NCBI GenBank assembly: GCA_033557465.1
Contig: CM066039.1
Span: forward strand, 49,257,788 to 49,321,787
Length of the DNA: 64,000 bases
Reading direction: 5' to 3'
Source of the DNA: Ichthyophis bannanicus
Taxonomy: Eukaryota > Chordata > Amphibia > Gymnophiona > Ichthyophiidae
The stretch's first letter is position 1; every line of letters starts with the position of its first letter. The notes beneath the pieces are model-generated. The model saw only the letters and a program-made list of their open reading frames with translations. It made no database searches and was not told the DNA's origin. The translations under genes and the position numbers were made by a program. Positions 33,557 to 45,725 of the stretch are shown one piece after another.

Positions 33557-34301
33557 GGGGGATGTTTACTGAAGCGCATTAGCTGCCACCACAGCGATAA
33601 CGCGGAATGATTGCGCCACGGCAGCAGCTGATGAGGGCCAAATGCAGACACTGCAGCGAATTTCTGCAATGTCTGTGTTTCACATGGTAGCTGCCGGCTT
33701 GGGCGGGAAGTGAGTGGGATTAGGGCAGCGAGTGGGCGTGCCTGCAATGTGTGATAACCGCGGATATAAACATCGTGTGCTAATTGCCAAAGTAGCAGAC
33801 ACCACAGTTGCACCTGACGCCACCTCAATGGATGGTGATAGCTGCATCTGCAATGCTGGATGACCGCGACCCCTGCACTTCACTGTGGTATCCACTAGGA
33901 GGAATGTTGTGCATACCCAGCGCTAGCTGCAAAAACCAATCATGCTTTAGTAACCATACCCCTTATAGTTCTAGCATGCATGCAATGTGTGCGCAAAAAC
34001 AAACAGATGAAACAAAATAAAAGTGCACGCTTATACGATGACAAACGGCATGTTTTACTTTCCTCTATTTGCAAACTTATCCATGTCTGTGGGGGGGGGG
34101 GGGGGGAGGGTACGTGAAGAGACATGGTAAAGTGTGTCTCGTTAGAGTAGCAAGTGCTGTGGGGCTGTATAAGGCATCCTATTGACGCAGCTAGTGTGAC
34201 AGCAATAGTATACCATGGCTGCTTGGATCTAGCGTGGTGGTAATACATGAATTCCGTGCATTAATCCTGTGCTTTCTACCGCACTTTAGGAAACATGCCC
34301 C
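33557..34301. mobile_element. TIR element, GGGGCATGTTTAC family (745 bp)
   Basis: Left end GGGGGATGTTTACTGAAG, right end CACTTTAGGAAACATGCCCC. Related ends occur at 39408-39752 and 62671-63326. The interior holds a poly-G tract (about 34091-34106) and the GTGCACGCTTATACGATGAC / TATTTGCAAACTTATCCATG motif that also occurs in the 28-31.5 kb element. Confidence 0.7.
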
Positions 34302-35385
34302 ATTATTAGTGGCTATGCAAGTAAACATTTCCTCCATTAAATTATTTGGTTATGATTGTATGCTTATACTGTGAACAGGTGGGGACAAATTTTCCCTGCC
34401 TCTCTAAATGGCACAACAGGAATTCATCTGTGTTCTATTCATTTCTTCTCTCGATGATCAGAAATAATGGATCAGATGGGCATTTTTGCAAAATATTCAC
34501 ACGGTTTAAGGTCTCTTCCCACCTCCTTCTGAATCATCCCTGCAAATGGGAAGCAGGTTGTGACTCTTACTTTCATATAATTTGCTGTAATTCTCCTGCT
34601 TTTACTGTTTTGTTGCTGAGAGAGCTGCCAAAGAGGGGGCACAGCTGCTTTGCATGTAATACATTGTCCTGGTTTTTCAAGCTGGCCAAACTCACACACG
34701 AGTGTACTGTTACATCTATGCATCTTCATCCAAGAGCTACAGAAACCAAAGCAAAAAAAAAAAAAGAATGTGTTGTGTTTTTTTGACAGCTTTCCAGATA
34801 CTCTTTTATAACAGAATTAGATATGATCCATCCCATCATGGGTCCTGAATGAACTCACTTATTAACCCAGCAATCAGTGGCAAAGCATCCTGTTAGTGGA
34901 GAGGGAAAAGAAGGGGGCAGTACCCCTGCCTCTCTCCCTCCAGTTTGTCTGCAGTAATGAATTCTCCAGGGGCTCAGAGCATTGTGCATCAGACTATGGA
35001 ACTTTTGCCAGTATTCTCCCCTTACCTGGTGTGTTTTCCTGATGATGGAGAAGAAATTGCCGTAATGGGTTATAATGCAGACCAAGCTGAGAGAGGCTGA
35101 GCGAAGAGTCGCATGCCCATAGTGAGATTTGTCTTTCTCTCTCATTCCCATTTAACTCACTCTCTGCTGTTCCTATTAGACAAATGCTGCACCACAAACC
35201 CCCTTCCTTTCCTCCATAAATCAGTTAGAAACTGATTACTGGCCTTACCACTAATATGGGGGGAGGGGGTGGGTGGGAGTAGGGGTGGGGGGGAGGAGGG
35301 GCAGCGGCAGAAACAATAACAGAAACAGCGGAAATGGAGCATGAGGAGTGAAATGGAGAGGAGAATGGCAAACAGGACAGCCAAT
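34302..35385. other. No gene recognised
   Basis: A 146-codon + frame (34346-34786) and a 98-codon minus frame (34855-35151) have no domain or splice context that I can support. A G-rich tract lies at 35260-35300. Confidence 0.45.
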
Positions 35386-35389
35386 TTGC

Positions 35390-35490
35390 CCATAAAATAT
35401 TTAATTTAATATAATTTTTAATTCTGAGATCAAAGCGGTTCACAATAACTATAAAATCAAATCAATCTAAAATCACATCAAATTATAGAT
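35390..35490 (-). mobile_element. LINE 3' tail fragment
   Basis: Minus strand: GTGAACCGCTTTGATCTCAG followed by A/T-rich AATTAAAAATTATATTAAAT. The same 3' UTR type as at 9036-9100. Confidence 0.6.
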
Positions 35491-35499
35491 TGCATTAAA

Positions 35500-36810
35500 A
35501 TTATGACAGCAGAATGTATAGCATCAATTATATTACAGAACATACAAGCACCCAAATGAACCCCCCCCCCCATAAAATAGGTCATACACCTCTTACATCA
35601 TAAAGGCTCCATTAATTTTTCAAAAGCCAAGTCTGATGTGTTTTCCTAAAAATCCAATAAGATGAACATTTCCTAAACCCTGGTGAGATCCCACATGCCT
35701 GTTTTTAGATTAGGGGAGAAAATAAGGTATTAAGGTGCAAATATGGTGGAGGGTATAATTCTGTCATGGCCAGTCTCGAGGGATTTGAGCCTTGAATTTG
35801 GGGGAGGGGGGCATGGGGCTGCCATCAGGTGTGTCCTCTTCCTTGACTGATTTAGCTCTTGTTAGCTCAGAGATGATTTTTGGTCTGATTAATTCAGTGT
35901 TTGGCCCCATTAATTTAGTGCTGGTCCCTGTCTCTTATGTTGTTGCAGGTTCGTTTCCATGGAAACCATGAGGACTGCTTTGCCTCCAGTGGTCAGATTG
36001 ATTTTTTTTTTAATGAGATGCGGCCCGAGGAGACATGACCAAACCAAACTGCAGTGAACTCTCTCTCTCCCTCCATTCCTCCCCTCCCCTCCCCATACAC
36101 AGATACGCCACAGGTACCTTCCCAAACCTTCTGACTTTTGTATCACTCTCGCCAGTGCTTTAAATCATATAGTTTTGTATATGTAATTTTTCTAATGCAT
36201 CTAGGTTTTTGTAATAAAATCCTAATAAAATACCTGCATTTCTAGAGAGAACCTTTCTTGGCTCGAGAGCTACACTGAAGAGTGATGGAATTCACGCTCC
36301 TCCAGTGAATCAGCAGTGGTATTGAATTCAGGAGTCTCCCAAAGGCATATAGCTGCCAAGTATAAGAATGTCTTTAAAGAGTAGATCAAAAAGTGTCCAT
36401 TTTTAAGAAAATGATGTTGGTGAGAACAGGAAGATAAATGAAAAGGAAATGTCTCTCAAGACACTAATAATGGGCCCGATCCAGACCTTTGCCTCATGGA
36501 AAATTCTGATTCTGGTCTGCAGTTGATAAAATTTCAACAGATAGTCATAAACTTGTTGAAGTTTTACAGTTTTACCGCTCTCCATATTTGAACAATGTGA
36601 ATGCTGAGAAGTTTAAAATGCTGAAATCATTTGCACTGGAAAGGACATAGGATGAATATAGGATAAGAAGGCTGGGAGGTTTATTTTTCAGCTAAACTGT
36701 AACAGAACAGTTGTGGAGAACACGATTGCTCACTGGAAATAGAATAGGCCAAAGGAAATAACTGCAGGTCTGAGAAACTACTGAACCTGTGTTTATATAT
36801 TAAGCCACTT
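35500..36810. other. No gene recognised
   Basis: Non-coding on my reading. A poly-C tract at 35561-35570; CT-rich at 36060-36100. Confidence 0.45.
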
Positions 36811-36814
36811 AAAC

Positions 36815-37345
36815 AAACACATTGAAAGTGCACTTATGATGTGACACAATGGAGTTTCTCCTTTCCTCTATTTGCAAACTCAGGCGTGTCTGTGCAGGAG
36901 ACTTGGATGAAACAGTAGGTCTCTGCAGTGTTGCACAATGGTCGGATGTGCATATTTATTTCCACATTAGCTGTAGCTCTGTGGAAATGTGAGGGTGAAA
37001 TGTCAAAGGATAAGAGGGAATGAGTGTGTGTGTGTGTATGTTAGGGGTGTGTGTGTGTATGTTGCCATCTCTGTATATGTGTTGTATTCTGTGTTGTGTT
37101 GATGTGTGTGCTCTGTTGGTATATTGTGTGTGCTTTAAGTGTGTCGTATGTTGTGTGGTGTTGTGCTTTGTGATATGTTGTGCTGATCTTGTGTGTGTTA
37201 TGCATGTACTGTGTTGGGTATGTGTTGTGTTGGTGGTGTGTATGCAGTGTTATGTTGTGATATGTGTGTGGTGTTATGTATATGTGTTGTGTTTGGGTGT
37301 TGTGTTGTGTGTGGGTGTATCTCAGCAGTGTGTCCAGTATGTGTG
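36815..37345. repeat. GT-rich satellite-like tract next to a dispersed motif
   Basis: AAAGTGCACTTATGATGTGA and CCTCTATTTGCAAACTCAGG (36828-36885) repeat the motif seen at 30270, 30525 and 34018. From 37020 a GTGTG/TTGTG tract follows. The same pairing, motif then TG-rich DNA, builds the arms at 30250-31060, so this is a fragment of that family. Long frames here are shadows. Confidence 0.75.
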
Positions 37346-37612
37346 TGTGTGTGCGCAAGCGAATAGACAGACAGACCGATGGATGGATTCTTTCCAACAG
37401 GCACTATCGCTTAAGCGAAACACATCTAAAAATCAAGGGGAGTGGTAAAATTATGGTTATTTTATTTGGTTATACTGAACTGGTTGCAGTCCTGGAAAAT
37501 AATCCTCTCTACCCTGCTCTGAAGTACCTGGAGAGAAACAGATAAACCAGTCTGAAGCCAGATGCCCTTTGCTGGCAAAAGCCATTAGCAAAATAAGCTC
37601 TGTAAACTTAAC

Positions 37613-38205
37613 TATGGAGGAGTAGTCTGGTGATCAAAAGACCAGCCTTCAGTTCCCACTGGCACTCTGTAGTAGTGTAGCATGTAGTGGGAAGGGTTTT
37701 TTTGTGAAAACACCAAACAGACAGCAGTTCAGGAAAACAAAAACGTGTTTTTATTCAGACCCAGTTTGTTAAGCCTTCACAAAGCTAGTCTCCTGCCCTT
37801 CCTGCAGCCCAGTTAAAATTCCTTCCTTGCCCAGTTTATAATAAGTTCCTACCTTTGTACAACTTGCCTTGAAAGAACTCCTGGCTCCACGGGCCTTTCT
37901 CCCTCCTGCAGCCTTCTGGGTTTTTAACCTCTTCCTGTGAGCCATGCCCTCCCAGCCCTGAACTCTGGGCTACAGACTCTCTTAAAGGGACCTGTTGATA
38001 ATCTCTCTGGAGGGGGACAGGCAACACTCTATAAACCCCATCACACAGTCCTTGTGGCCTAGGGCAGGTCACTTTATCCTTCATTGCTTCTGAAGAAAGA
38101 CCTGGCAATCTTTTCCCATTCACATCTTGCCAAGAAAACTCAGGGGCTGCTGGATCTCCAGGAGTCAGCTTTGAGTCAACAGTTCACATGGCAGACTTAA
38201 GTGTA
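37613..38205 (+). mobile_element. tRNA/RTE-tail SINE split by an LTR
   Basis: Head AGGAGTAGTCTGGTGATCAA and box-B region TTCAGTTCCCACTGGCACTC end at 37667. The body resumes at 38046 with CCTTGTGGCCTAGGGCAGGT, then GCCAAGAAAACTCAGGGGCT and the tail GGAGTCAGCTTTGAGTCAAC. The SINE at 28395-28617 supplies the uninterrupted order and shows exactly where the interruption lies. Confidence 0.88.
37668..38045 (-). mobile_element. Solo LTR inside a SINE (378 bp)
   Basis: Read on the minus strand it starts TGTGATGGGG and ends CTACACTACTACA, with an AATAAA signal (TGAATAAAAACACG, near 37755). Flanks CACTC (37663-37667) and CAGTC (38046-38050) look like a 5-bp duplication with one change. No internal retroelement sequence, so recombination between two LTRs probably left this solo copy. 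It may be ERV or Gypsy; a 5-bp duplication fits both. Confidence 0.85.
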
Positions 38206-38209
38206 CTGT

Positions 38210-39400
38210 TGCCCAGTCTTTTATCCAACATGACCTCATTTTAAAACTTGAAAGTACACATGACCCCACATGTTGACCAAAGTAAAAATATCAGACTCTC
38301 TACCAGAAGACTTTCATTCCTCCCACCCTTCTTTTCTTCCACTTGTCAAGGGCAGCGATCACCATGGGATGATGAGTCGGTTTATACTAAATGACCTCAG
38401 CTCTAGTACAGATTTTTGGCCTAGTGAGAAGCCTATGTAGCAGGAAAGAACGATGTCTTTAAGTCCATACTGAATGCCACAGTTGGTTGTAGGTTGTAGT
38501 GGAGGTCCAGAGGAAGGGAGGAAGAGAAGGTCCATGTTGGGACAGCAATTCTGATTCTTATGAACATATTCACTGATTTTGTGACCCTATTTGTGGTCAT
38601 GACCCACAGTTTGGGAAGCAAGGCTTCAGTGTTTGCAAGGCATTCTCTTTTAGTGGAAATAATCCTCACTATAATAGATGCCTGACATTTTGAAAGCCCA
38701 GACTCATAAAGGTTTATGTGTACAGAGTCAATCCAACCACTAGATGAACTTAGACAATCACTGGGGTACCAAAATTTGAGTGGTGGCAAAACAGCCAGGG
38801 CAGCTGGTTGGTGGAGCAGCAGTGATAGCATACATCTGTATGGCTTGTTGGTCGAAAAGAGAATTGAGTTGGTTTGGTTGGACAGCAGCAGACTGTGCTG
38901 TAGTTCTCTACTGCTCCTTCTGATCATCCTTAAGGCTGGCACCAGGCGATTGTAGACTGCGAGATCAGCATCAGGAAATCTTGGCCCTGTGACCACATGT
39001 CAATATGGTCACAGTGCTGGCCTTAAGGAAGAGGAGCAAGAAAGATTGACATAGGGTCAGGTGGGCTAGGCCCAAGACTGATTTCAGAGTTAATGCTTCA
39101 GGTGGATATACATTAATTAGTAGCTTTTTCCCTCCATTGAAAAAGTGGTTTATTGTATCACAACATAGGGAGGCAGATTGTCCTGGAACCTGCTTATGCG
39201 TTTTGCAGACCATTGTTGCAAGAGTGATTATTGAGCTGTCTGATACGTGAACCTTTCTCTCAGTTCATTAAAATCACTTCTCTCTCTTTGAGTGGCTCCA
39301 CTAGTTGCCTTCCTCACATTGTCGAACTCAGTTTTCATACCAGATGAATACAGGCCTTTGGTACCTGGAAATATTACTCACTGCACAGGACACTTGATCA
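38210..39400. other. No supported gene; a 187-codon minus frame
   Basis: The open frame at 38433-38996 (minus) is long for this window. Its product has no domain I recognise, no signal peptide, and a Ser/Leu-rich low-information composition. It is not bounded by splice signals that decide it. I leave it uncalled. Confidence 0.4.
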
Positions 39401-39407
39401 TATTCTT

Positions 39408-39752
39408 GGGAGCATGTTTACTAAACACTTGGGAGCATGTTTACTAAAGTGTGCTAAGATTCTGCAACTCAGCATGCATTAAGAGGCATGCATGGGAGGT
39501 GCCCAGCATGTTCTCCTGTAGTTCCCACAGCAAGAAGCACCTCAATTAATATGGGTGCAGTTAACATCACCCATTGAGGTGGCAGTAAGTAATTGCAACA
39601 GTAATTGCGCTATTCCCCCCATGCTAACTGCAAAGTTCAGTCAATGTCCAGTCCTTGCCCTGTTGCATGCTAAGCAGTTGGTGTAGGAGTTTTACTGCTC
39701 TGGATGCTTTAGTTACCGCAGTCCCACTCTCTAAATTTAGTAAACATGCCCC
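39408..39752. mobile_element. TIR element, GGGGCATGTTTAC family, with a duplicated end
   Basis: GGGAGCATGTTTACTAAA at 39408 is repeated 23 bp later at 39431. The right end is TTTAGTAAACATGCCCC (39736-39752). The doubled left end may reflect a tandem duplication or insertion beside an older copy. Confidence 0.75.
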
Positions 39753-40054
39753 TTTATGTGTAGCACTGCCTGCTAGGCTCAATGGATCGGTGAAATAATA
39801 AGGGTAAAATGTGCAATGCAGGCTTTGGTGAACTCTTTCACCAAGAACAGTAGAAAGTGCCTGGAGACATCCTGCTAAAAGACATGTGAAGTTTCTCCCA
39901 AGCCCACCAGTGATTACTGCAGGATGTCTCCTTCCTTACAAAATAGGCAATGAAGAAAAATAGAATCCTGGAATTTCAAGGACCAGTGGTGAGATGCGTT
40001 ACATTTAAGTACCATCCACAAATGATACACCAGTAAGTAGTAAAAGACGCAAAA

Positions 40055-40325
40055 GCTCCCAGGCCTACCATGTCTGTCCATCTTCTCTATCTACTTCAAT
40101 ACCACAGACCCTACCGGATCTCATGCTTTACCCTCCCTTCCCAGCAGCTAAAGATTCTGCATGCTTGTCCCTTAACTGCGTTTGTCCCCATCGTTGCCAT
40201 TGGTAGACTCCTCAATACATCCACCAACATTTCTGTGAGGAAATATTTCCTTAAGCTATTCCTATCAGCTTCCTTTCCCTTCCTCAGCCTCATATCAGTG
40301 TTCTGAAGCCTCATCCTTTGATGTC
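40055..40325 (-). pseudogene. LINE ORF2 C-terminal fragment (CR1-like)
   Basis: The minus-strand frame includes SLRKYFLTEMLVDVLRSLPM, equivalent to the KYFFTERVVDxWNSLP block of CR1 ORF2. It belongs to a more diverged subfamily than the copies at 25770 and 58355. Short and without a 3' UTR. Confidence 0.6.
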
Positions 40326-40404
40326 ATGTATTATAATATTAGTTCGGACCCCAGTATATTGCACTGTAGTTCCCAGTTAGCTTATGCTTACTCTAAATTA
40401 AATA

Positions 40405-40700
40405 TATTGGGTCTGATATTCAGCGGCTGCAGCTGGCACTGCTAAAGCTACTAGTCATTGCCGCTGCTGAACATTAGACCCAGATAGGCAATGCCAGGGC
40501 CGTATCTGGGTCCCAGCATTGAATATCCGGGTTACCTGGATTGCAATGAAACTATTTGGGCAGCAGAGATATTCAGCCACTGCCCGGTTAGCATAGGGGT
40601 GTGCAGCAGCGGCACTTGCGGATAGTCACCAGCACTAACTGTGTTAATTCCATTGAATAATATCCTGGCCAAGGGGATTAACACAGTTATCAGGTCTGCT
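40405..40700. repeat. Dispersed GAATATC hairpin repeat
   Basis: GATATTCAGCGGC, GAATATCCGGGTTACCTGG and ATTCAGCCACTGCCCGGTTA recur in other copies at about 8817, 49389, 55800 and 56650. Unclassified. Confidence 0.6.
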
Positions 40701-40709
40701 AGCCTCGTT

Positions 40710-41690
40710 AATCTCTTTCAGTCTCTTTCTATCTATTCATCTAGTGCTCAGGTAGTGTCTCTCTGCTGTAAATATTAGAAGTGTGCCATGCACCAGCATA
40801 CATATGCATCTCAATGCAGACATGCTCTTTCTGTGGCACAGGACTGCCCCCATTAAATGCATACCCATGTGGTTCTTGCCTGCTTGCTCTTTGCAATGGC
40901 CTGGGGCCAAGATCAGTCAGAGCATTAGCCAGCCTCATAGTGAGGGCTCTGGGGCCACAGGACAGCCAGAACATCAAGAAGTTTGGTGAGATGAGCTATG
41001 GGACAGAGGGAGTGTCAATAGGCCAGGAGGAGAGAGCCGTGGGACAGTAAGAGCACTGGGGGGTCCTGGAGGGGAGAACCATTGAATCACTGGAGATACA
41101 TTAGGCTGCCTGGAGGGGAGAACTGTGGAATCATGGGAAAGCTAAAGCATTGAGCGGCCTGCCTGGTGGATATAGTTGCATGGCTGGAAGCAGGCAAAGC
41201 AGTAGGAGGGCTGAAGGACTGTAGTTTGATGGCTGGGAGGCGAAAGAGGGTTTGGGCTTAGGGGACAAATGCTTGGTCAAACATGGAGGGGGGTATACAA
41301 ATGCTCATGCTTCTGCAAATGTTTTATGGGCTTCTTCTAATAAATGCATATATCCTACTTTTTAAAATAACTCTTTATTTAGCCAGCTCTTGGCATATAA
41401 AATATAAATGAGTATGAGAGTAGATCATCACCATCAGGCCCATCATCAGCGAAAAGGAAGACCTCAACTCTCATGAAGGATTTTAGTGAGAGGGCCCAAC
41501 CCAACAGCACAGAACTTCATAAAGAGCCAATACATAGACAACAAAATCAAACTACATCCCTTACCCCACTCCTCCCCTTCAGCCTGCCTAGCCCAAGTAA
41601 CAATCCCATAGATTCACATATCTGTCCATATGTTCTTCAGTCCAGCTTTAATTTTCTTGAGAGGACCACCTTCCTCCTCCAGTGTCCAAA
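40710..41690. other. No gene recognised
   Basis: Short frames only. GA-rich text with repeated GGGACAG/GGAGGGGAGAAC at 41000-41130 suggests a degenerate short repeat. Confidence 0.45.
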
Positions 41691-41829
41691 GCTGCTAATA
41701 CTACCACTACTTATTTCTATGGCGCCGTAGGCATCTTTGCAGCACTGTACACACACATGTGAGAGACGACCACTCAACAGAGCTCACAATCTAGTCAAGA
41801 TAGACAAACCGAACAAACAGGGATTAGGG

Positions 41830-41995
41830 CAGTGGTTCTCAACCCAGTCCTCTGGGACCCCCATTGAATATGCATGAGTTAGATCTGCAAGCACTGCTTC
41901 CATTGTATGCAGATCTATCTCATGCATATTCATTGTGGATATCCGGAAAACCTGACTGGTCTGGGCGTCCCAGAGGACTGGTTTGAGAACCACTG
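41830..41995. mobile_element. Palindromic MITE, copy 5, in the L2 3' UTR
   Basis: The ends CAGTGGTTCTCAA and TTGAGAACCACTG pair exactly. Arms contain GAATATGCATGAGTTAGATC and GCATATTCATTGTGGATATC. Flanks GATTAGGG and GATTAAAC share GATTA, consistent with a decayed hAT-type duplication. The best preserved of five copies. Confidence 0.88.
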
Positions 41996-42364
41996 GATTA
42001 AACCTTACATGGATGTTAAGCAGGAGAATAAGGTGTCAGGCTCCAAAAGCAGCTTCGTAAGGTGGGGTTTTGGCCTGGATTTGAAAAGAACCGGAGACAG
42101 AGCCCGGTTCACCGACTCAGGAAGTCTTTTCTAGGCATATGGCACAGCAAGGTGGAAGGAATGGTGTCTGGAGATGGCTCGGGAGAAGAAGGGCACAAAT
42201 AAGAGTGATTTGCTTGATGGACAGACTTCTTGGGGAGGAGTGTAGGGAGATATAGGAAAGGAGAGATAATGACATATTTGTAGGTCAGTAAGACAAGTTT
42301 GAATTGTATATAGAAACAGATATGCAGCTAATGAAGTGACTTGAGAGGAGTTATGGAAGAAGAT

Positions 42365-43257
42365 TTATTGTGCAGCTAAGTTTTGAACAGAATGAAGGGG
42401 AGATTGATGGTTCAGTGGGAGACCAACGAGAAGCAGGTTGCAGGAGTCTAAGTGGGAGGTGATAAGATAGTGGATAACAGTTTTGGTAGTGTGTTCAGCA
42501 AGGAAGGGACACATTTTGTGAATATTATAAAGAAAGAAACACCAGGTTTTAGTTGTATGTTGGATATGTACAGAGAAAGAGTGAGGAATCAAAGATAACC
42601 ACAAGATTATGAGCTTAGGATGAAAGGATGACAGTATCATCCACAGAAATGGAGAAGGGGAGAGGTGTGTTTATGGGGAAAGATACGAAGCTCCATCTTG
42701 GTCATGTTCAGTTTTAGATGAAGGTAGGACATCCAGGCAGCAATGTCAGGCAAGCAGACTGAGATTCAGGCCTGGATTCTTAGAAAACTTTCTGGTGCAG
42801 AGAGGTATATCTGGGAGTCATCATCATAAAGAAGGTACTGAAAACCATGGGAGGAGGTCATGGTACCAAGAGAACACATATATATAGAGAAAAGAAGAGG
42901 TCCGAAGACAGAGACCTGAGATACATCGACCAATAATGATTTAACAGCATACATCAGAGCATACGCTACAAATGTGATAGGAGTAATAAGAAGAAAACCA
43001 AGACAGAACATAGTCTCGAAATCCAAGCAAGAACAGTGGATCAAGGAGAAGGTGGTTATCAACAGTGTCAAAAGCAGCAGATACATCAAAAAGGGTGAGG
43101 ATCGAATAAAGACTCTTGGATTTTGCCAGGAGCAGATCACTGGGGATTTTGGCAAAAGCTGTTTCTGTAGAATGTAGATAACCAAAGTCATATTGGAGCA
43201 GATCCAGAATAGCTTTAGAGGAAAGAAAGTCAAGACAGCGACAATGAGCATGTTCAA
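42365..43257 (-). pseudogene. L2 reverse transcriptase remnant
   Basis: Pieces include [20 protein letters not shown] followed by [19 protein letters not shown] (the YxDD block, here YDDD), then HTTKTVIHYLITSHLDSCNL and LLLVGLPLNHQSPLHSVQNL. The intact plus-strand relative is at 54380-55560. Stops and an A-to-D-type change in the catalytic block show inactivity. Confidence 0.85.
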
Positions 43258-43653
43258 ATAGTTTGTATGTGAAAGGGAGGAGGGATAGGAGAATAATTGG
43301 AAGGGCAGAAAGGGCCCAATGAAGGTTTGTTAAGGAATGATATCACTACAGCATGTTTGAAGGTGAAGGAGCAGTTGCCATGTAAAGTGATAGGTTGCGG
43401 ATATAACAAACGGAAGGGATGACAGCAGGAGAGATACAGTTAAGTAGTTGGGTGGGTATAGGATCAGAGGAGAACATAGTGAGTTTCAGGGGTGGCTCAA
43501 GGCAATCTGCTGCCTGAGGCGAAGTATGAAAAGGCGCCTCCACCCCCCCCACACCTTAGAGGGGGGCGGGGCTTTTTCAGAAATCCAATCAGAGACTGAA
43601 CCAAACGAAAAAGCTGATTAGATTATATGGAGGAAATGCAAGATGTTTGCACA

Positions 43654-44012
43654 CAGGGCCATATCGAGCTGCAATCACACCCTGTGAGACTTGCAGCTCG
43701 GGCGCATGCCCCCCCTCCCCCCCATACCTCCGTGCAGCGCTGGATGGAGGTATGGGGAGGAGAAGGGGGGCATGCGCCCGATCTGAAAGGCACCGGCACT
43801 TTAAGCAGATCTGTCCCTCCTTGACATCGAGTTGGAGGAGGGAGGGACCAGACCTGCTTAAAGTGCTGCGAAAAGGCTTGGGGAGCACATTTTCGCTGCC
43901 TGCTATTGTCCTGCCAGCGGCGGCAGGGCAACAGCAGACAGCCAAAATACGCCTCCCAAGCCTTTCTGCCCTGTGCGGCTGCACCGCTTGCACAGGGCTA
44001 GGTACGGTCCCA
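43654..44012. mobile_element. Three-hairpin hAT MITE, copy 2, nested in hAT
   Basis: CAGGGCCATATCGAG and the inverse ..GGTACGGTCCCA bound it. The duplication TTTGCACA is perfect at 43646-43653 and 44013-44020. The interior shows the same three hairpins as copy 1 in inverted order: CGGGCGCATGCCCCCC..GGGGGGCATGCGCCCG, ACTTTAAGCAG..CTGCTTAAAGT, and AGGCTTGGG..CCCAAGCCT with an inner CTGCTATTG..CAACAGCAG. It is younger than the hAT element around it. Confidence 0.92.
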
Positions 44013-44884
44013 TTTGCACATCAAGGAACTAAAAGACAGCAAGAACTAACAGCACAGATTATAAAACTAAATTATAACTCATTTTTATTTTGTTGTTATA
44101 AACTGCGTTATGGTTCTTGCTTTTTCTTTTTCAACATATATTTTGCATCCACAGTAGGTGCAGAGCACAACCAGGACATTCACCCACAGAATTCAATATT
44201 TCAAAAAAGAATCTGATTCTGATCATCTCACTAACAACAACAACAACTACTATTATCCAGTACCAGGCATACTGTGAACTAATACAAAACCCTACAACAA
44301 AGAACAAACCTACATACCATATCAGCACAAACTTCCAAAACTCACATAAGGAGCCCATCCAAAAAAAGCGTCACTGTAAATGCTACAGTGGGCCCTGGAA
44401 CATCCATACACCTATTTGAAAAGCTGAACAAGTCAAATTACTACAGTACAGTATAGATCTTTATGTACAAGCTCCATGTTAACAGAACACCTGACCTCAG
44501 TCACACACTCGCAACATCGACCCTCACCGAGTACAGAATAAGTAACCACAATCTAAAGTAAAAATAAAAAAATGTAGACAAAATTTAAATTGAAACCCCA
44601 ACAAGCCAGAGTCCACATGCAGTGCAACATCAGATAAATAAGATATGCAGTTCCCCAATACTGTGTAAAATATAAAAATAGCACAAAGTCCAATCACTAA
44701 AATTAAATACAATTATTTTTTCTACCTTTGTTGTCTGATCATTTTATTCTCTGATCATGCTGGTCCCGATCTGAGGCTTCTGCTTTCCTGTCTTCTCTTA
44801 GCTCTCTTTCTGTGGTCTATGGTCCATCTGCCATTTCTTATCTCTTCTTTTGTTTTCTTCACTTCCTTACATCAACCCATTTCC

Positions 44885-45725
44885 AGTTCCAGTAACCCTC
44901 CCCAGTATCAGCCCCCTTTCCAGTCCTTCCCTCCCAGTACCCTCCAATGTCAACTGCCTTACATTCCCACGACTATAACTGGTGTTCATTCCCTTCCAGT
45001 CCCCCTCCTTCCCCACTGTCCAGCCCCTTCTAGTCCAAATACCATCTCAGATATTAGCTCACGTCTGCTTTCAGTGCCACCCTCCAGGTCAGCTCCCTTC
45101 CAGTCACCTAACCCTCTGTCCATCCCCCTTCCAGTGCCATTTGCATGTCAGCTCCCTTCCAACCTCCTCCCCATTACCCAACCACCTACCACTCCCATCC
45201 CCAAGTGTCAGCTCCCTTCCAGTCCCCCTTCAGTACATCCCAGGTGTCAGCACCTTTCCAGCCCCCTCCTTCCCCCACGTCAGCTCCCTTTGTGCCCCCT
45301 CCTTCCCCTGGCAGACCCTCCCATTATCTGCTCCCTTCCAGTCCCATTCTACCATCCTCCCACATCAGCTCATTTGTAGCCCTAGCCCCTTAGTTTTCTT
45401 CCAGGGCCAGCAGCACTCTCCTCCCCTCCCCCATTAGCCCATTTCCAGTCCTATCCCCCCATCAGCCCACTTCCAGTCCTAGCCTCCCATATCCCATTAC
45501 CAGTCCTAAACACCCCCCATCAGCCCACCTCTAGTCCTACCCCCCATCAGCCCACATCCAGTCCTAGCCCCCCCATAGCCCATTACCAGTCCTAAACCCT
45601 CATCAGCCCATTTCCAGTCCTAATTCCCCCCCATAGCCCATTACCAGTCCTAAACCCCCCATCAACCCATTTCCAATCCTACCCACCCCCATCAGTCCAT
45701 TACAAGTCCTACCCCGCCCCCCCCC
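44885..45725. repeat. C-rich degenerate minisatellite in the hAT element
   Basis: From about 45430 a unit of roughly 27-33 bp, core CAGCCCATTTCCAGTCCTA with a run of C, repeats around ten times. Upstream, 44885-45400 has a related GTCAGCTCCCTTCCAGTCC unit. It ends at a poly-C and poly-A run (45718-45748). Long Pro/Ser/Leu-rich frames here are repeat shadows. Confidence 0.88.

Noticed and set aside
36815..37345. CRISPR-like or regulatory array suggested by regular GT blocks
   Set aside because: No constant repeat with unique spacers; it is GT-rich low-complexity DNA in a vertebrate genome.
38433..38996. 187-codon minus-strand frame as a gene
   Set aside because: Long, but with no recognisable domain or conservation evidence; cannot be supported from sequence alone.
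43646..44216. 189-codon frame and its opposite-strand partners in the hAT element
   Set aside because: Overlaps the three-hairpin MITE on both strands; palindromic GC-rich DNA leaves frames open on both strands.
44819..45437. 186- and 151-codon Pro/Ser/Leu-rich frames as secreted or collagen-like proteins
   Set aside because: They are frames of the C-rich minisatellite inside a hAT element, open in several frames at once.
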